Part shown: one piece after another, positions 1-8,442 of the stretch
How the letters are laid out: the number at the start of each line of letters is the position of its first letter
How positions within the stretch are numbered: position 1 is the stretch's first letter
NCBI RefSeq assembly: GCF_000013345.1
Contig: NC_007777.1
Location: 1,922,001 to 1,986,000, forward strand
Source: Frankia casuarinae
Lineage (GTDB): Bacteria > Actinomycetota > Actinomycetes > Frankiales > Frankiaceae
DNA: 64,000 bases
Direction: 5' to 3'
Position numbers and translations under genes: made by a program
The notes under the pieces: model-generated
Told to the model about the DNA's origin: nothing
Database searches by the model: none
The model's input: the letters and a program-made list of their open reading frames with translations, nothing else

Positions 1-564
1 TCCCAGGTGCTCCCGGCCTACCCCGGCCTGAAGATCTCCTACACGCTTCCCGTCGACGGCGCTCCCGGCAGCCTGGTGGGTTTCAACCCCGACGGGGTGC
101 GTCTGCTGCATCTGCTCGCCGACGCGGGCGTCCAGCCATCGCTGATCAACGGCATGCTGATGGAGTTCGGCCAGACGGCCCCCTCGGACGCCTATGAGTG
201 CTGCGTGATCGCGCTTAACGGCATGTTCACGCACATCGCCGGGGCCTGGCGCGACTGGGACGAGCAGAAGGTCTGGCGGCGGATCGGCGCCTGCCCGATG
301 TTCGGCCGCCACATCAACGGCCGGATCTTCACGCTGGACCACATGCGCCGGCTCGTGGAGTTCGCCCGTACCCACAACATCGGCGCCGTCTCCGGTTGGG
401 ACGCCACCCGGGACTACAACCAGGGCCGCCTGCCCGAATGCGCCGACTTCAACGGGAACGACCTGGCGAAGTGCACCTACGTCGAGCAGAACCCGTTCGA
501 CTTCTGCAAGATCATCGCCACCTACCGACCCGAGTCCGTTCCCGCCGCCGCGCTGCGGCGGTAG
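1..564 (+). CDS. GH18 chitinase-like protein, C-terminal part (5' end outside window)
   Basis: The reading frame is open from the first base, so the gene starts upstream of the window. The visible 187 codons resemble the C-terminal half of a family 18 glycoside hydrolase barrel: a GVRLLHLLADAGV helix, the strand INGMLMEFG (compare MAMDYG in actinomycete chitinases), then a late strand with GAVSGWDATRD, which corresponds to the conserved MWSATRD near the end of these enzymes. The catalytic DxxDxDxE strand would lie upstream and cannot be checked. The Cys pair in the tail (CADF and KCTY) also fits secreted chitinases. The likely role is hydrolysis of chitin-like polymers outside the cell. A strong hairpin follows the stop. 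Confidence 0.6.
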   Translation, partial: SQVLPAYPGLKISYTLPVDGAPGSLVGFNPDGVRLLHLLADAGVQPSLINGMLMEFGQTAPSDAYECCVIALNGMFTHIAGAWRDWDEQKVWRRIGACPMFGRHINGRIFTLDHMRRLVEFARTHNIGAVSGWDATRDYNQGRLPECADFNGNDLAKCTYVEQNPFDFCKIIATYRPESVPAAALRR

Positions 565-572
565 GTCCGCGC

Positions 573-609
573 CCGCGGCCCGGCGGCGCACGTAGCCGCC
601 GGGCCGCGG
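573..609. terminator. Strong bidirectional hairpin between convergent genes
   Basis: A perfect 15-bp stem (573-587 with 595-609) closes a 7-base loop. It lies just past the chitinase-like stop and downstream of the stop of the minus-strand ligase gene. There is no long T-tract, as is usual in this GC range. Confidence 0.6.
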
Positions 610-618
610 TCCGGCTTT

Positions 619-638
619 CCTGGCGGCATTCCGCCAGG
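619..638. terminator. Second hairpin, 3' end of the lipid operon
   Basis: An 8-bp perfect stem (619-626 with 631-638) with a 4-base loop sits 17 bases beyond the stop of the fatty acyl-AMP ligase. It is placed to end the minus-strand operon transcript. Confidence 0.5.
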
Positions 639-654
639 CGGACCGGCGGATCCG

Positions 655-2448
655 TCAGGCGACGGAGGACATCCCCGGTTCCCAGATCTCGAACCCGGCC
701 GCCAGGTAGCGGTTCCTGGCCGCGGCTCGCATGATCTTGCCGCTGCTGGTCTTCTGTAGCCGGCCCGGCAGGGCCAGCACGAGGTCGTTCACCGAGAGGT
801 CGTGTTCCCGCGTCACCGCCGCCCGGATCGACGCAGCGACGTCCCTCGCGTCGGCGGTGAGGCGCTGCTCGTCCCTGATCTCCTGCACGACGACCAGCTT
901 CTCGCTGTCGGCACCGGGAACCGAGAACGCGGCGCACCCGCCGGGGCGCAACGCGGGGTGGGCCGACTGGACGGTGAGCTCGATGTCGTGGGGATAGTAG
1001 TTCCGGCCCCGAATGATCACCAGGTCCTTCAGCCTGCCCACGACGTAGACCTCGCCGTCGACCAGCAGGCCGAGATCGCCGGTGCGCAGGTAAGCCCGGC
1101 CGGTCTCGCCGTCGAACTCGGCGTGGAACACCTCGGCCGTCGCCTCCGGGCGGCGCCAGTATCCCTGCGCCACCTGGTCGCCGGAGACCCAGATCTCGCC
1201 CACCTCGTCCGCGGGGCACGGGCGTCCCGTTTCGGGGTCCACTATCCGGAGCTCCTCCTCCGGGAGGACGAGCCCGGATCCGACGAGACTCCGGCCGCGT
1301 CCGCCCGATGCCGGCACATAGCGCCGGTGACCGAGCGCCTCGACGTCCGCCTCGAGGGCGCGGGGACCGCGGCCCTTCCGGCTGCCGGTCACGAGCAGGG
1401 TCGCCTCGGCCAGGCCGTAGCACGGGTAGAACGCCTTCTCGTCGAACCCGTGGGGCGCGAAGATCGCCGAGAACCGGCGCAGGGTCTCGTGACGGATGGG
1501 CTCGGCCCCGTTGAACGCGACCTTCCAACAGCTGAGGTCGAGGTCCGGCACATCCCCCCGGGCGGCCCGTGCGACGCAGACATCGAAGGCGAAGTTGGGC
1601 CCGCCGCTGGTGTGGGCCCGGTACCGGGAGATGGCCGACAGCCAGCGCAGGGGCCACCGGATGAACGTCATCGGCGCCATGAGGATGCTGGTCGCCCCGA
1701 GGTAGAGCGGCTGCAGGATGTTGCCGATCAGCCCCTGGTCATGGAAGAACGGTGCCCAGCCGACGAACGTCGAGTCCTGATCGTGGTCGAACGCGCGCCG
1801 GATCATCTCCTGGTTCGCGGCGAGGTTCCGGTGGGAGACCATGACCCCCTTCGGATCGGACGTGGAACCGGAGGTGTACTGAAGGAAGGCGACGGAATCC
1901 GGCGGACAGGGCCGGGGGCGGAAGCTCGTGCCCGCCTGGTCCGTCTCGTTCGTCTCGTCCGCCACCTGGTCGACCGGCAGCCAGGGGAGGGGGCCACGGA
2001 TCGATTCCACGACGGGCCTGATGTGCTCGACCATCGCGCCGACGGTGAGCACGGCCGAAGGCTCGCAGTCCTTGATGATGCTCCGGGTCGCGTCCTGGAT
2101 CAGGTTCCTGCGCGGGGGGTTGACGGGGACCGCGATCACCTGCGCGTAGAGGCAGCCGAAGTAGGCGACGATGAAATCCAGACCCGGCGGGAAGAGCAGC
2201 AGCGCCCGGTCGCCGGGCCGGCAGCGCCGGATCAGCTCCCCGGCCACGGCGAGCGCCCGCGCGTGCAGGTCGCCGTACGTCAGTACCGCCTTTTCCGCCT
2301 CGTGTTCATCCACGAACACGTAGGCCCGCCTGGCCGGCTGGCGGGCGGCGCGGTTCTGTAGGACTTCCGGCAGCAATGTCGCGTGCGGCACCCTTTTTCC
2401 TTCCCTCGACTTTCCCTCCCGCCCCGGGAGCGGCTCGACGGAGCTCAT
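655..2448 (-). CDS. Fatty acyl-AMP ligase (FAAL)
   Basis: Predicted to activate a free fatty acid with ATP to the acyl-adenylate and hand it to an acyl carrier protein. It has 597 residues, the usual length of FAALs. The adenylation P-loop-like motif QYTSGSTSDPKG is at about 190-201, followed by VMVSHRNLAANQEMI, which is the FAAL rather than acetyl-CoA-synthetase form. A FNGAEPIR segment, YLRTGDLG and a C-terminal GRLQKTSSGKIMR carry the other adenylation-family core residues, including the catalytic Lys. Its ATG overlaps the stop of the thioesterase gene (ATGA), so translation is probably coupled. It is the last gene of the six-gene operon; the partner carrier protein is encoded at 5457-5714. 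Confidence 0.9.
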   Translation of the reverse strand: MSSVEPLPGREGKSREGKRVPHATLLPEVLQNRAARQPARRAYVFVDEHEAEKAVLTYGDLHARALAVAGELIRRCRPGDRALLLFPPGLDFIVAYFGCLYAQVIAVPVNPPRRNLIQDATRSIIKDCEPSAVLTVGAMVEHIRPVVESIRGPLPWLPVDQVADETNETDQAGTSFRPRPCPPDSVAFLQYTSGSTSDPKGVMVSHRNLAANQEMIRRAFDHDQDSTFVGWAPFFHDQGLIGNILQPLYLGATSILMAPMTFIRWPLRWLSAISRYRAHTSGGPNFAFDVCVARAARGDVPDLDLSCWKVAFNGAEPIRHETLRRFSAIFAPHGFDEKAFYPCYGLAEATLLVTGSRKGRGPRALEADVEALGHRRYVPASGGRGRSLVGSGLVLPEEELRIVDPETGRPCPADEVGEIWVSGDQVAQGYWRRPEATAEVFHAEFDGETGRAYLRTGDLGLLVDGEVYVVGRLKDLVIIRGRNYYPHDIELTVQSAHPALRPGGCAAFSVPGADSEKLVVVQEIRDEQRLTADARDVAASIRAAVTREHDLSVNDLVLALPGRLQKTSSGKIMRAAARNRYLAAGFEIWEPGMSSVA

Positions 2449-3245
2449 TCCAACGCCGCGGCGATGCGCGCCGCGATGGCCACCCGGTGGCGTTGATGGA
2501 AGAAGTGATCGCCCGGGAAGGTGTGGACCGCGAAGGCCGCGTCCGTCTCGTCCCGCCAGGCTTCGATCTCGGCCAGGTCGACAACCGGGTCCGCGGTTCC
2601 GTAGAAGGCCGTGATCGGGCAGCGCAGCCTGGGTTCGGAGCGGTACGCGTACTCCTCGCTGAGCGTCAGATCGACTCTGGTGAGCCGTAGCGTGTAGCGC
2701 AGGAAGGCCGCACTCCGATGTGAGCCCCCCGTGTCACCCATCGTCTTCAGCGCGGCAACGAGCGCGTCGTCCGGCAGGTGATGGATCGGTGCCCTGCTGG
2801 CGGGCCGGTGTGGCGCCCGGCGGCCGGAGACGAACAGATGCACCGGTGGGATACCCGCCGCACTCAGCGCGCGGGCCAGCTCGAAGGCGACCAGTGCTCC
2901 CATGCTGTGGCCATACAACGCCACGGGCGGGTCGATCAGCCGGGTCACCTGTGGTAGCAACGCGTCGACGGCATCGTGCACCAGGCGCAGCGCGGGCTCG
3001 GCCACCACGTCCTCACGACCGGGCAGCTGGACCCGCACCGCCGCGACGGTCGACGGGAACAGCCCAAGCCATCTGGCGAAGGAACTGGCTCCGGCACCGG
3101 CGTGCGGGAGGCAGATGAGCCGCACGGCGGCATCCGTCGGTTCGTACCGCAGCCACGTCCGGCCCGTCAGCCCGGTGCCCGTCAGCCCGGTGCCCGATAC
3201 CCCGGTGCCCGATACCCCGGTGCCCGATACCCCGGTGCCCGTCAC
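2445..3245 (-). CDS. Type II thioesterase (alpha/beta hydrolase)
   Basis: Predicted to hydrolyse acyl groups from a carrier protein, as a product-release or editing enzyme. The 266-residue protein has LICLPHAGAGASSFARW near residue 43, the nucleophile motif GHSMG with Ser at 114, and a late GDHFF with the catalytic His, all typical of the GrsT/RifR thioesterase family. The first 30 residues are a repeat of TGxxSG type (15-base DNA repeat) with no counterpart in the family. The GTG at 3245 overlaps the P450 stop (GTGA), but a start further in could also be used. The gene overlaps its neighbours on both sides, so it belongs to the lipid operon. Confidence 0.88.
   Translation of the reverse strand: MTGTGVSGTGVSGTGVSGTGLTGTGLTGRTWLRYEPTDAAVRLICLPHAGAGASSFARWLGLFPSTVAAVRVQLPGREDVVAEPALRLVHDAVDALLPQVTRLIDPPVALYGHSMGALVAFELARALSAAGIPPVHLFVSGRRAPHRPASRAPIHHLPDDALVAALKTMGDTGGSHRSAAFLRYTLRLTRVDLTLSEEYAYRSEPRLRCPITAFYGTADPVVDLAEIEAWRDETDAAFAVHTFPGDHFFHQRHRVAIAARIAAALE
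3161..3245. repeat. 15-bp tandem repeat, about five and a half copies
   Basis: Units of 15 bases (variants tgcccgtcagcccgg and tgcccgataccccgg) run from 3161 to the GTG start of the thioesterase. The period is a multiple of three, so copy-number change would lengthen or shorten the N-terminal tail without a frameshift. Confidence 0.9.
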
Positions 3246-4552
3246 CCGACACCCCGCACCGAGACCGGAAGCTGCTTCAGCCCGCGGACGATGAAGCTGT
3301 GATCCTGCCAGTCGGGTTGCGTGACCAGGAGTTCCAGGCGTTCGGCTCGCCGGTACAACCGATCAAGGGCGACCTGGGCCTGCAACTGCGCCAGAATCCC
3401 GCCCAGGCACCCGTGCATCCCGTGGCCGAAGGCGAGATGCCCTCGTGCGTCGCGGGTGATGTCGAACTCGTCCGGCCGGCTGAACACCGCGGGGTCGCGG
3501 TTCGCGGCGCCGAGGCACAGCAGAACCTGATCGCCTGCCCGGATCCGGCTTCCGTCGATCTCGACCTCGCGCGTCGCGACGCGCTTGGTCAGCTGCAGGG
3601 GACTGTCGTAGCGCAGAGCCTCGTCGACGGCGCCGCCCAGCAGCTCCGGCCGACGGCGCAGGCGCGCGTCCTGATCCGGGTGCTGGAGCAACGCGAGGAG
3701 ACCGTTGCCGATGAGGGATTTCGTGGTCTCGTTGCCGGCCACGAAGCACATGATGCAGACGAAGACGACTTCCTCATCGCTGAGCCGGTCGCCCCCGGCC
3801 GTCCGCGCGGCGAGCAGCCGGCTGATCAGATCGTCACCCGGCCGGGACCGGCGTTCGGTGACCACGTCGTCCAGGGCCTGCGCGAATGTCTCGACGACGT
3901 CGGATACCCGGGTGAAGTCCTCGGTCTTCATCAGCCCCGGCTCGAGCAGGAAGCGGATGTCATGCGTCCAAGGCCCGACGCGCTCGCGCAGGCTGTCCGG
4001 AAGGGCCATCCAGTCGCACATGACCGTGAGCGGTAGGGGCCCCGCGAGATCGGCGACGACGTCCATGCCGCCGTCGTCCCAGGCTCGCCGCACCAGCCGC
4101 TCCGCGACCTCGTGGACGCGGGGGCGCAGCTCGGCGACCGCCTGCGCCGTGAATACCCGGTTCACCAGGCCACGCAGCCGGGCGTGGTCGGGGTTGTCGG
4201 TGAAGACGAGCGACTTGGTCGCCAGCCGCCCGATCCGCGCCACGTCGTCCCGCGACAGCCGCGACGCCTGCCGGCTGACCAGCTGGGGGATGAGCCCGGC
4301 GCTGAACGTCCGGTCGTGCAGGACACCGCGCACGTCGGCGTGCCGCGTGAGCACCCACATGCCCAGCGTCCGGTGGACGGGCTGCGCGCCTCGAAGCCGC
4401 GCATAGAGCGGGTACGGACTGCGCCGGAACTCGGCGCCGAAGGGGTTGAAGCGGATCGGTGCCCGGGTGGCTTCGGCGGTCGCGGTGTCGGCGGTCGCGG
4501 TGTCGGCGGTCGCGGTGCTGGGTGTCGGGGACGTCATCCCGCCCGTGCTCAT
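3242..4552 (-). CDS. Cytochrome P450 (first of two)
   Basis: A bacterial soluble P450 of 436 residues, predicted to hydroxylate or otherwise oxidise a substrate in the lipid pathway using ferredoxin-delivered electrons. The I-helix motif is AGNETT (272-277), the K-helix ExxR is E311-R314, and the heme loop is FGHGMHGCLG with Cys382 as the iron ligand. I chose the ATG at 4552 because it overlaps the methyltransferase stop (ATGA); another in-frame ATG lies at 4537. The first 30 residues contain TATADTATADTATAE, encoded by a 15-base tandem repeat, and are unlikely to be part of the fold. No ferredoxin or reductase gene is in the operon. Confidence 0.93.
   Translation of the reverse strand: MSTGGMTSPTPSTATADTATADTATAEATRAPIRFNPFGAEFRRSPYPLYARLRGAQPVHRTLGMWVLTRHADVRGVLHDRTFSAGLIPQLVSRQASRLSRDDVARIGRLATKSLVFTDNPDHARLRGLVNRVFTAQAVAELRPRVHEVAERLVRRAWDDGGMDVVADLAGPLPLTVMCDWMALPDSLRERVGPWTHDIRFLLEPGLMKTEDFTRVSDVVETFAQALDDVVTERRSRPGDDLISRLLAARTAGGDRLSDEEVVFVCIMCFVAGNETTKSLIGNGLLALLQHPDQDARLRRRPELLGGAVDEALRYDSPLQLTKRVATREVEIDGSRIRAGDQVLLCLGAANRDPAVFSRPDEFDITRDARGHLAFGHGMHGCLGGILAQLQAQVALDRLYRRAERLELLVTQPDWQDHSFIVRGLKQLPVSVRGVG
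4472..4516. repeat. 15-bp tandem repeat, three copies
   Basis: Three copies of a 15-base unit (gtcggcggtcgcggt, first copy with one change) encode the TATAD repeat at the N-terminus of the P450. The period is in frame. Confidence 0.9.
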
Positions 4553-5451
4553 CCCGCCCGCACCCCGCGGCCCTCGAAGTATCCGCTCCCGAAGGGCTGA
4601 AGGACGAGCCTGAGCAGGCAGATCTTTCCCATCCGGAACCCCAGGGCGGACAGCTTCAGGTAACGCTCGTACCGGGCGACCACCTCCGGTCCGACGACAC
4701 CCACGGCCTCCTCGCGGTGTCGGCGCAGTCGGCGGGCCCACTCCTCGCATGTCCAGGCGTAGTCGAGCCGACCGTTGTGCACCGACTGGATCTCGAAGAC
4801 ACCCTCCGCCGCGGCGGTGATCTCCGTGAGCGTCGGCAGATCCGCCGCCGGAAATATCTCCTGCTGAATGAAGGCGCTCGCGTTCTCGCGGGACATGTTC
4901 GCGTAGGCGATCGTCTGCAGCGACAACACGCCGTCCCGCTTCAGCCAGCCGTGGCAGCGGGTGAAGAACTCCCGGTACAGGCGGATCTTCTCGGCGGACG
5001 AGTCGTCGGGTCCGGCGAAGTGCTCGAAGGCACCGATGGAGATGATCCCGTCGAACCGGGTGCCGGGTTCGTAGTGCGCCCAGTTCTCCGTGCGCACCTC
5101 GACACCGGGATAGCCGCGGGACCGGACGAAGGCCGCCTGCTCCGCACTGAGGGTGAGACCGACGGAGCGTCGCACCCCGTGCGTTTCCGCCAGTCGCCCC
5201 AGGATCGAGCCCCACCCGCAGCCGATGTCCAGAACGCTTTCGGCGCGGTCGGCGCGAATCGCGTCCAGGTGGAACCGCAGCTTCCTTTCCTGGGCTGTTT
5301 CCAGGGTGTCGTCCGCGCCTTCCCGCAGCGCGCAGGAGTAGGTCAGCGAGCGGTCCAGCCAGAGCCGGTAGAAATCATTTCCGACGTCGTAGTGGTGGCG
5401 GATGGCCGCCGCCGCTCCGACCGTCCGATCGTGTCCGACCGAGGTGGCCAT
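4549..5451 (-). CDS. Cyclopropane-fatty-acid-synthase-like methyltransferase
   Basis: A SAM-dependent methyltransferase of 300 residues. It has the family signature RHHYDVGNDFYRLWLD (about 18-33), the SAM-binding loop LDIGCGWGS (74-82), ISIGAFEHF and the C-terminal lid. This family adds a methylene or methyl group across a cis double bond of an acyl chain, as in bacterial CFA synthase and mycobacterial mycolate synthases, some of which act on carrier-bound chains. Next to a desaturase and an ACP, the likely job is to cyclopropanate or methyl-branch the new double bond; this is inference. It lies 5 bases after the ACP stop and overlaps the P450 start by 4 bases. Confidence 0.88.
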   Translation of the reverse strand: MATSVGHDRTVGAAAAIRHHYDVGNDFYRLWLDRSLTYSCALREGADDTLETAQERKLRFHLDAIRADRAESVLDIGCGWGSILGRLAETHGVRRSVGLTLSAEQAAFVRSRGYPGVEVRTENWAHYEPGTRFDGIISIGAFEHFAGPDDSSAEKIRLYREFFTRCHGWLKRDGVLSLQTIAYANMSRENASAFIQQEIFPAADLPTLTEITAAAEGVFEIQSVHNGRLDYAWTCEEWARRLRRHREEAVGVVGPEVVARYERYLKLSALGFRMGKICLLRLVLQPFGSGYFEGRGVRAG

Positions 5452-5456
5452 GACGA

Positions 5457-5714
5457 CTATGCCACGTGCCGCGGGAGCTGCGTGTGCAGGTACGTGGCGA
5501 CCGCGTTGAGGTTCGGGTTCTCGAACAACGCCTCGGGCGGTAGGTCGACGCCGTAGCGTTCCTCAACCTCGATCAGCAGGGAGACGGCGAGGGCGGAATC
5601 GATTCCCAGTCGATCGAAGTCCGCGTCCGGATCGACCTCCTCCGCGGGTATCTCGAGGAGACCCGCGACATACTCCTGGCACCAGGTGACAATCTCTTCC
5701 CTGCTTGGCTCCAC
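5457..5714 (-). CDS. Acyl carrier protein
   Basis: A free-standing carrier protein of 85 residues. The phosphopantetheine attachment site is Ser40 in LGIDSALAV, inside the usual DxxLGxDSLxxxxL pattern, followed by an acidic helix II (LLIEVEERYGVDLPPE). It would carry the acyl chain while the desaturase, methyltransferase and P450 act. The gene starts 12 bases after the desaturase stop and ends 5 bases before the methyltransferase start, so it is cotranscribed. Its presence beside a FAAL, with no ketosynthase, points to a dedicated acyl-tailoring carrier rather than primary fatty acid synthesis. Confidence 0.93.
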   Translation of the reverse strand: MEPSREEIVTWCQEYVAGLLEIPAEEVDPDADFDRLGIDSALAVSLLIEVEERYGVDLPPEALFENPNLNAVATYLHTQLPRHVA

Positions 5715-5726
5715 CGTGCTCGCTCC

Positions 5727-6743
5727 TTATACCGCGGTACTCGGAGCGGATCTTCTGGCGGCGATGCGCTTCGCCGCCATCCGCTCTTCGGACGGAAGTT
5801 TGACATCCCAGGCGAGGCCACTGACCGCGAGCAGCCTGATGAGCCAGTAACCCGGATCGAGGCGGTACCACCGCAGCCCGAAGGAGGGCGAATCGGGGAA
5901 CGCGTGGTGATTGTTGTGCCACGATTCGCCCAGGCTCAGCAGGGCGAAGATCCCGCCGTTCCTGCTGTTCTCCCGGGACTCGTAGGGGCGGGTGCCGAAC
6001 ATGTGCAGGAAGGAGTTGATCCCCCAGATGACGTGTTCGAGGACGAACATCCGTACGAGACCACCCCAGAGGAAGCCGCTCACCGCCCCGGTCCAGCTTT
6101 GGTAGACGAGGCCACCGACGAGCGCCGGGAGCAGAAGCCCGAGCGTCACCCAGTAGTAGTAGAGGCGGGCCACCCGGACCAGCGCGCGGTTCTTGATCAG
6201 ATCCGGCGCGTAGTGGACGACGTTGGGATATTCGTGGCGGCGCATCCACAGGAAGTGCGAGTGGGCCAGGCCGCGGAGCCGGCCCTTCAGACCGTTGCCG
6301 GCGAGATTCGGCGAGTGCGGGTCTCCGTCGCGATCGCTGCACTCGTGGTGCCGCCGGTGCAGAGCGACCCAGGACACCACGCCGCCCTGGCCGGCCATCG
6401 AGCCGAGTACCGCGAGCGCGGCCGCCGCGGCCGGCGCCGCCTTGAACGCGCGGTGCGTGAAGAGCCGGTGATAGCCGACGGTGATGCCCAGACCGGTCAG
6501 GAGCCACATCGAGAAGAGTAGGGCGAGTTCGGTGGCCCCGATCGGATGTACCGCGAGAAACGCGATGGCGGCGGCGGTGCCGGCAATCGGGAGGACGTCG
6601 AACAGCAGGAAGTGCCGGCGCTGCAGGCGATGCAGGTAGGAATTGCTGATCGTCTTCCGGCGGGGAGTGGATCCATCGGCTCCGTACCCGTTTTCAGAGT
6701 ACCCGGTTTCAGGAATGTGCGTTGCAGGCTGGAAGCCAGCCAT
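5727..6743 (-). CDS. Membrane fatty-acid desaturase
   Basis: A di-iron membrane desaturase of 338 residues in the acyl-CoA delta-9 desaturase (SCD-like) superfamily. Three histidine boxes are visible: HRLFTH (92-97), HRRHH (129-133) and a late HNNHH near residue 280. Hydrophobic segments at about 47-65, 72-90 and 105-122, plus a pair around 190-225, fit a four-helix membrane protein. It introduces a double bond, or possibly a triple bond as in alkyne-forming homologues, in a lipid chain using O2. It is the first gene of the six-gene operon. The first 30 residues are hydrophilic and poorly conserved. Confidence 0.92.
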   Translation of the reverse strand: MAGFQPATHIPETGYSENGYGADGSTPRRKTISNSYLHRLQRRHFLLFDVLPIAGTAAAIAFLAVHPIGATELALLFSMWLLTGLGITVGYHRLFTHRAFKAAPAAAAALAVLGSMAGQGGVVSWVALHRRHHECSDRDGDPHSPNLAGNGLKGRLRGLAHSHFLWMRRHEYPNVVHYAPDLIKNRALVRVARLYYYWVTLGLLLPALVGGLVYQSWTGAVSGFLWGGLVRMFVLEHVIWGINSFLHMFGTRPYESRENSRNGGIFALLSLGESWHNNHHAFPDSPSFGLRWYRLDPGYWLIRLLAVSGLAWDVKLPSEERMAAKRIAARRSAPSTAV

Positions 6744-6913
6744 TCTCGACCGCCTCCTCCGGAGGGCTGCGGATGGGTCGTCGGCCCGAACTTTTCCGAT
6801 CGTAACAGCCGTCGTGGCCGGTTCCGGAACATGCGCCGGAGTAATCGATCGTGAGATTGTGTTTCGTTATCGTCCGCTGCTGAGCCGCACCCGCCGGCTC
6901 TCCGGCCCACGGA

Positions 6914-6957
6914 TAGTGCGGGTGCCGCGGTAGTGCGGGTGCCGCGGTAGTGCGGGG
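6914..6957. repeat. 17-bp tandem repeat upstream of the lipid operon
   Basis: Two full copies of a 17-base unit (tagtgcgggtgccgcgg) and ten bases of a third lie between the P450 stop at 6994 and the desaturase start. The 250-base gap presumably holds the operon promoter; I see no clear -35/-10 pair. Confidence 0.85.
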
Positions 6958-6993
6958 TGTCGCCCAGCACCGTCATAGGGCGACACCGCATGG

Positions 6994-8244
6994 TCAGGGC
7001 GACAGCCGGATGGGGAGTGTCTCCAGGCCACGCACGGCCAGATGCGGGCGATAGGAGGGAGGGTCGCTGGCCGGCGTGAGGCTACCGGCCCGGCGCACGA
7101 GTGCCTGCAGGGCGATCTCCGCCTCCAGTCGGGCGAGCGGCGCGCCGAGACAGTAGTGGATCCCCAACCCGAAGCCGAGATGACGGGGGGCGGGTGTCGG
7201 CCCGGCGTACCGGCGGATGTCGAACCGGTCCGGCTCCGCGAAGGTCCGCGGATCCCGCCCGGCGGCGGCCAGCATGATGACGCCGACCTCGCCCGCGGCG
7301 AAGGAGTGCCCGGCGACCTCGGTGCCACGCAGCGCGAGACGCCCGACGAACTGGACGGGCGGGTCGTGGCGCAGCGTCTCGTCAACGAGTGCGGGCGCCA
7401 GGTCGGGGTCGGCCCGCAGCGCGGTGAGCTGGTCGGTGTCACGCAGCAGGGCGAGCACCGCGTTGCCGATCAGGTTGATCGTGGTCTCGTACCCGGCGAC
7501 CAGCAGCAGAGCGCACAGCTCCAGCAGTTCGGCCTCGGTCAGGCTGTCACCCTGCTCCCGCACCGCCACGAGAAGACCGAGCAGGTCGTCGGTCGGCCGA
7601 GCCCGTCTGGCCGCGATCAGATCCGTGAAGTAGGCGTCGAACTCGACGGTGGCCTTCCCTCGCAGGGCCAGCTCGTCGGGTGTGAGCAGATAGTCCGGAT
7701 CGAGGCCGCGGGTGAGGGCGGTTCCCCAGGCCCGGAACGTCTCCTCGTCCCGCACGGGCACACCCAGCAGATCGCAGATGATTCTCAGGGGAAGGGGACG
7801 GGCGAACGCGTCGATCAGATCCACCTCGCCAGCCGCGAGCGCGGCGTCGAGCAGCGACTCGACCAGGACGGTGATCTGTGGCCGCAGCCCGGAGATGACC
7901 CGGGGAGTGAACGCCTTGCTGACCAGCCCGCGCAGCCGGGTGTGATCGGGCGGGTTCACGCCGAGGAGCGACCGCAGCCCGCCGTCGAAGCTGTTGGCGG
8001 AACGCCAGGCGTTGGTTCCCCCCTCACCCCGGCCCCAGGCGGCGTCCTGCAGAACGTGCATGCAGTCCTGGTAGCGGGTGAGCAGCGTGACCTGCTGGGC
8101 GCCCAGCGGCAGACGGTAGAACGGATCCGCCTCCCGTAGGGCGTGGTAGCTGGGGTAGGGATCATGGCGTCGGGCCGGATCGAACGCGCCGAAGGCCGGC
8201 GGCGTGCCGACCGCGGCCGCACCGGACGGGGAATCGGCATCCAT
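6994..8244 (-). CDS. Cytochrome P450 (second)
   Basis: A complete soluble P450 of 416 residues. The I-helix motif AGYETT is at 250-255, ExxR is E289-R292, and the heme loop is FGLGIHYCLG with Cys365. It is on the same strand as the lipid operon and 250 bases upstream, so it may join the same pathway or be an independent unit. It is clearly different in sequence from the P450 at 3242-4552, so it is not a recent duplicate. The start at 8244 gives a normal N-terminus reaching the conserved FDPARRHDPYPSYHALRE. Downstream of chrA on the same strand, but a hairpin separates the two. Confidence 0.92.
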   Translation of the reverse strand: MDADSPSGAAAVGTPPAFGAFDPARRHDPYPSYHALREADPFYRLPLGAQQVTLLTRYQDCMHVLQDAAWGRGEGGTNAWRSANSFDGGLRSLLGVNPPDHTRLRGLVSKAFTPRVISGLRPQITVLVESLLDAALAAGEVDLIDAFARPLPLRIICDLLGVPVRDEETFRAWGTALTRGLDPDYLLTPDELALRGKATVEFDAYFTDLIAARRARPTDDLLGLLVAVREQGDSLTEAELLELCALLLVAGYETTINLIGNAVLALLRDTDQLTALRADPDLAPALVDETLRHDPPVQFVGRLALRGTEVAGHSFAAGEVGVIMLAAAGRDPRTFAEPDRFDIRRYAGPTPAPRHLGFGLGIHYCLGAPLARLEAEIALQALVRRAGSLTPASDPPSYRPHLAVRGLETLPIRLSP

Positions 8245-8415
8245 TGTCAGCTCCTCGCTTCCGGTGGTCGGTGACCCCGCAGCCGCGCCGCCGCCGCTGC
8301 GTGCGACCGTGAAGGACGTTTGCAGGGCGAACCGGACTCCCGATGAAGGGAACGCGAACGGACGACGAGAAGAACGGGAAGGACGGGAAGGACGAGGAGA
8401 CCGAGAAGGCCGACC

Positions 8416-8442
8416 GGCCTCTCCCTCATTGAGGGAGAGGCC
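8416..8442 (-). terminator. Hairpin overlapping the chrA stop codon
   Basis: A 13-bp perfect inverted repeat around one central base spans 8416-8442 and includes the stop codon of chrA. It would isolate chrA from the P450 gene downstream. The preceding 150 bases are purine-rich on the plus strand and show no gene. Confidence 0.6.

Noticed and set aside
655..6743. Reading the lipid operon as part of a PKS or NRPS cluster
   Set aside because: No ketosynthase, acyltransferase, condensation or amino-acid adenylation domain occurs anywhere in the window; the only adenylating enzyme is the FAAL.
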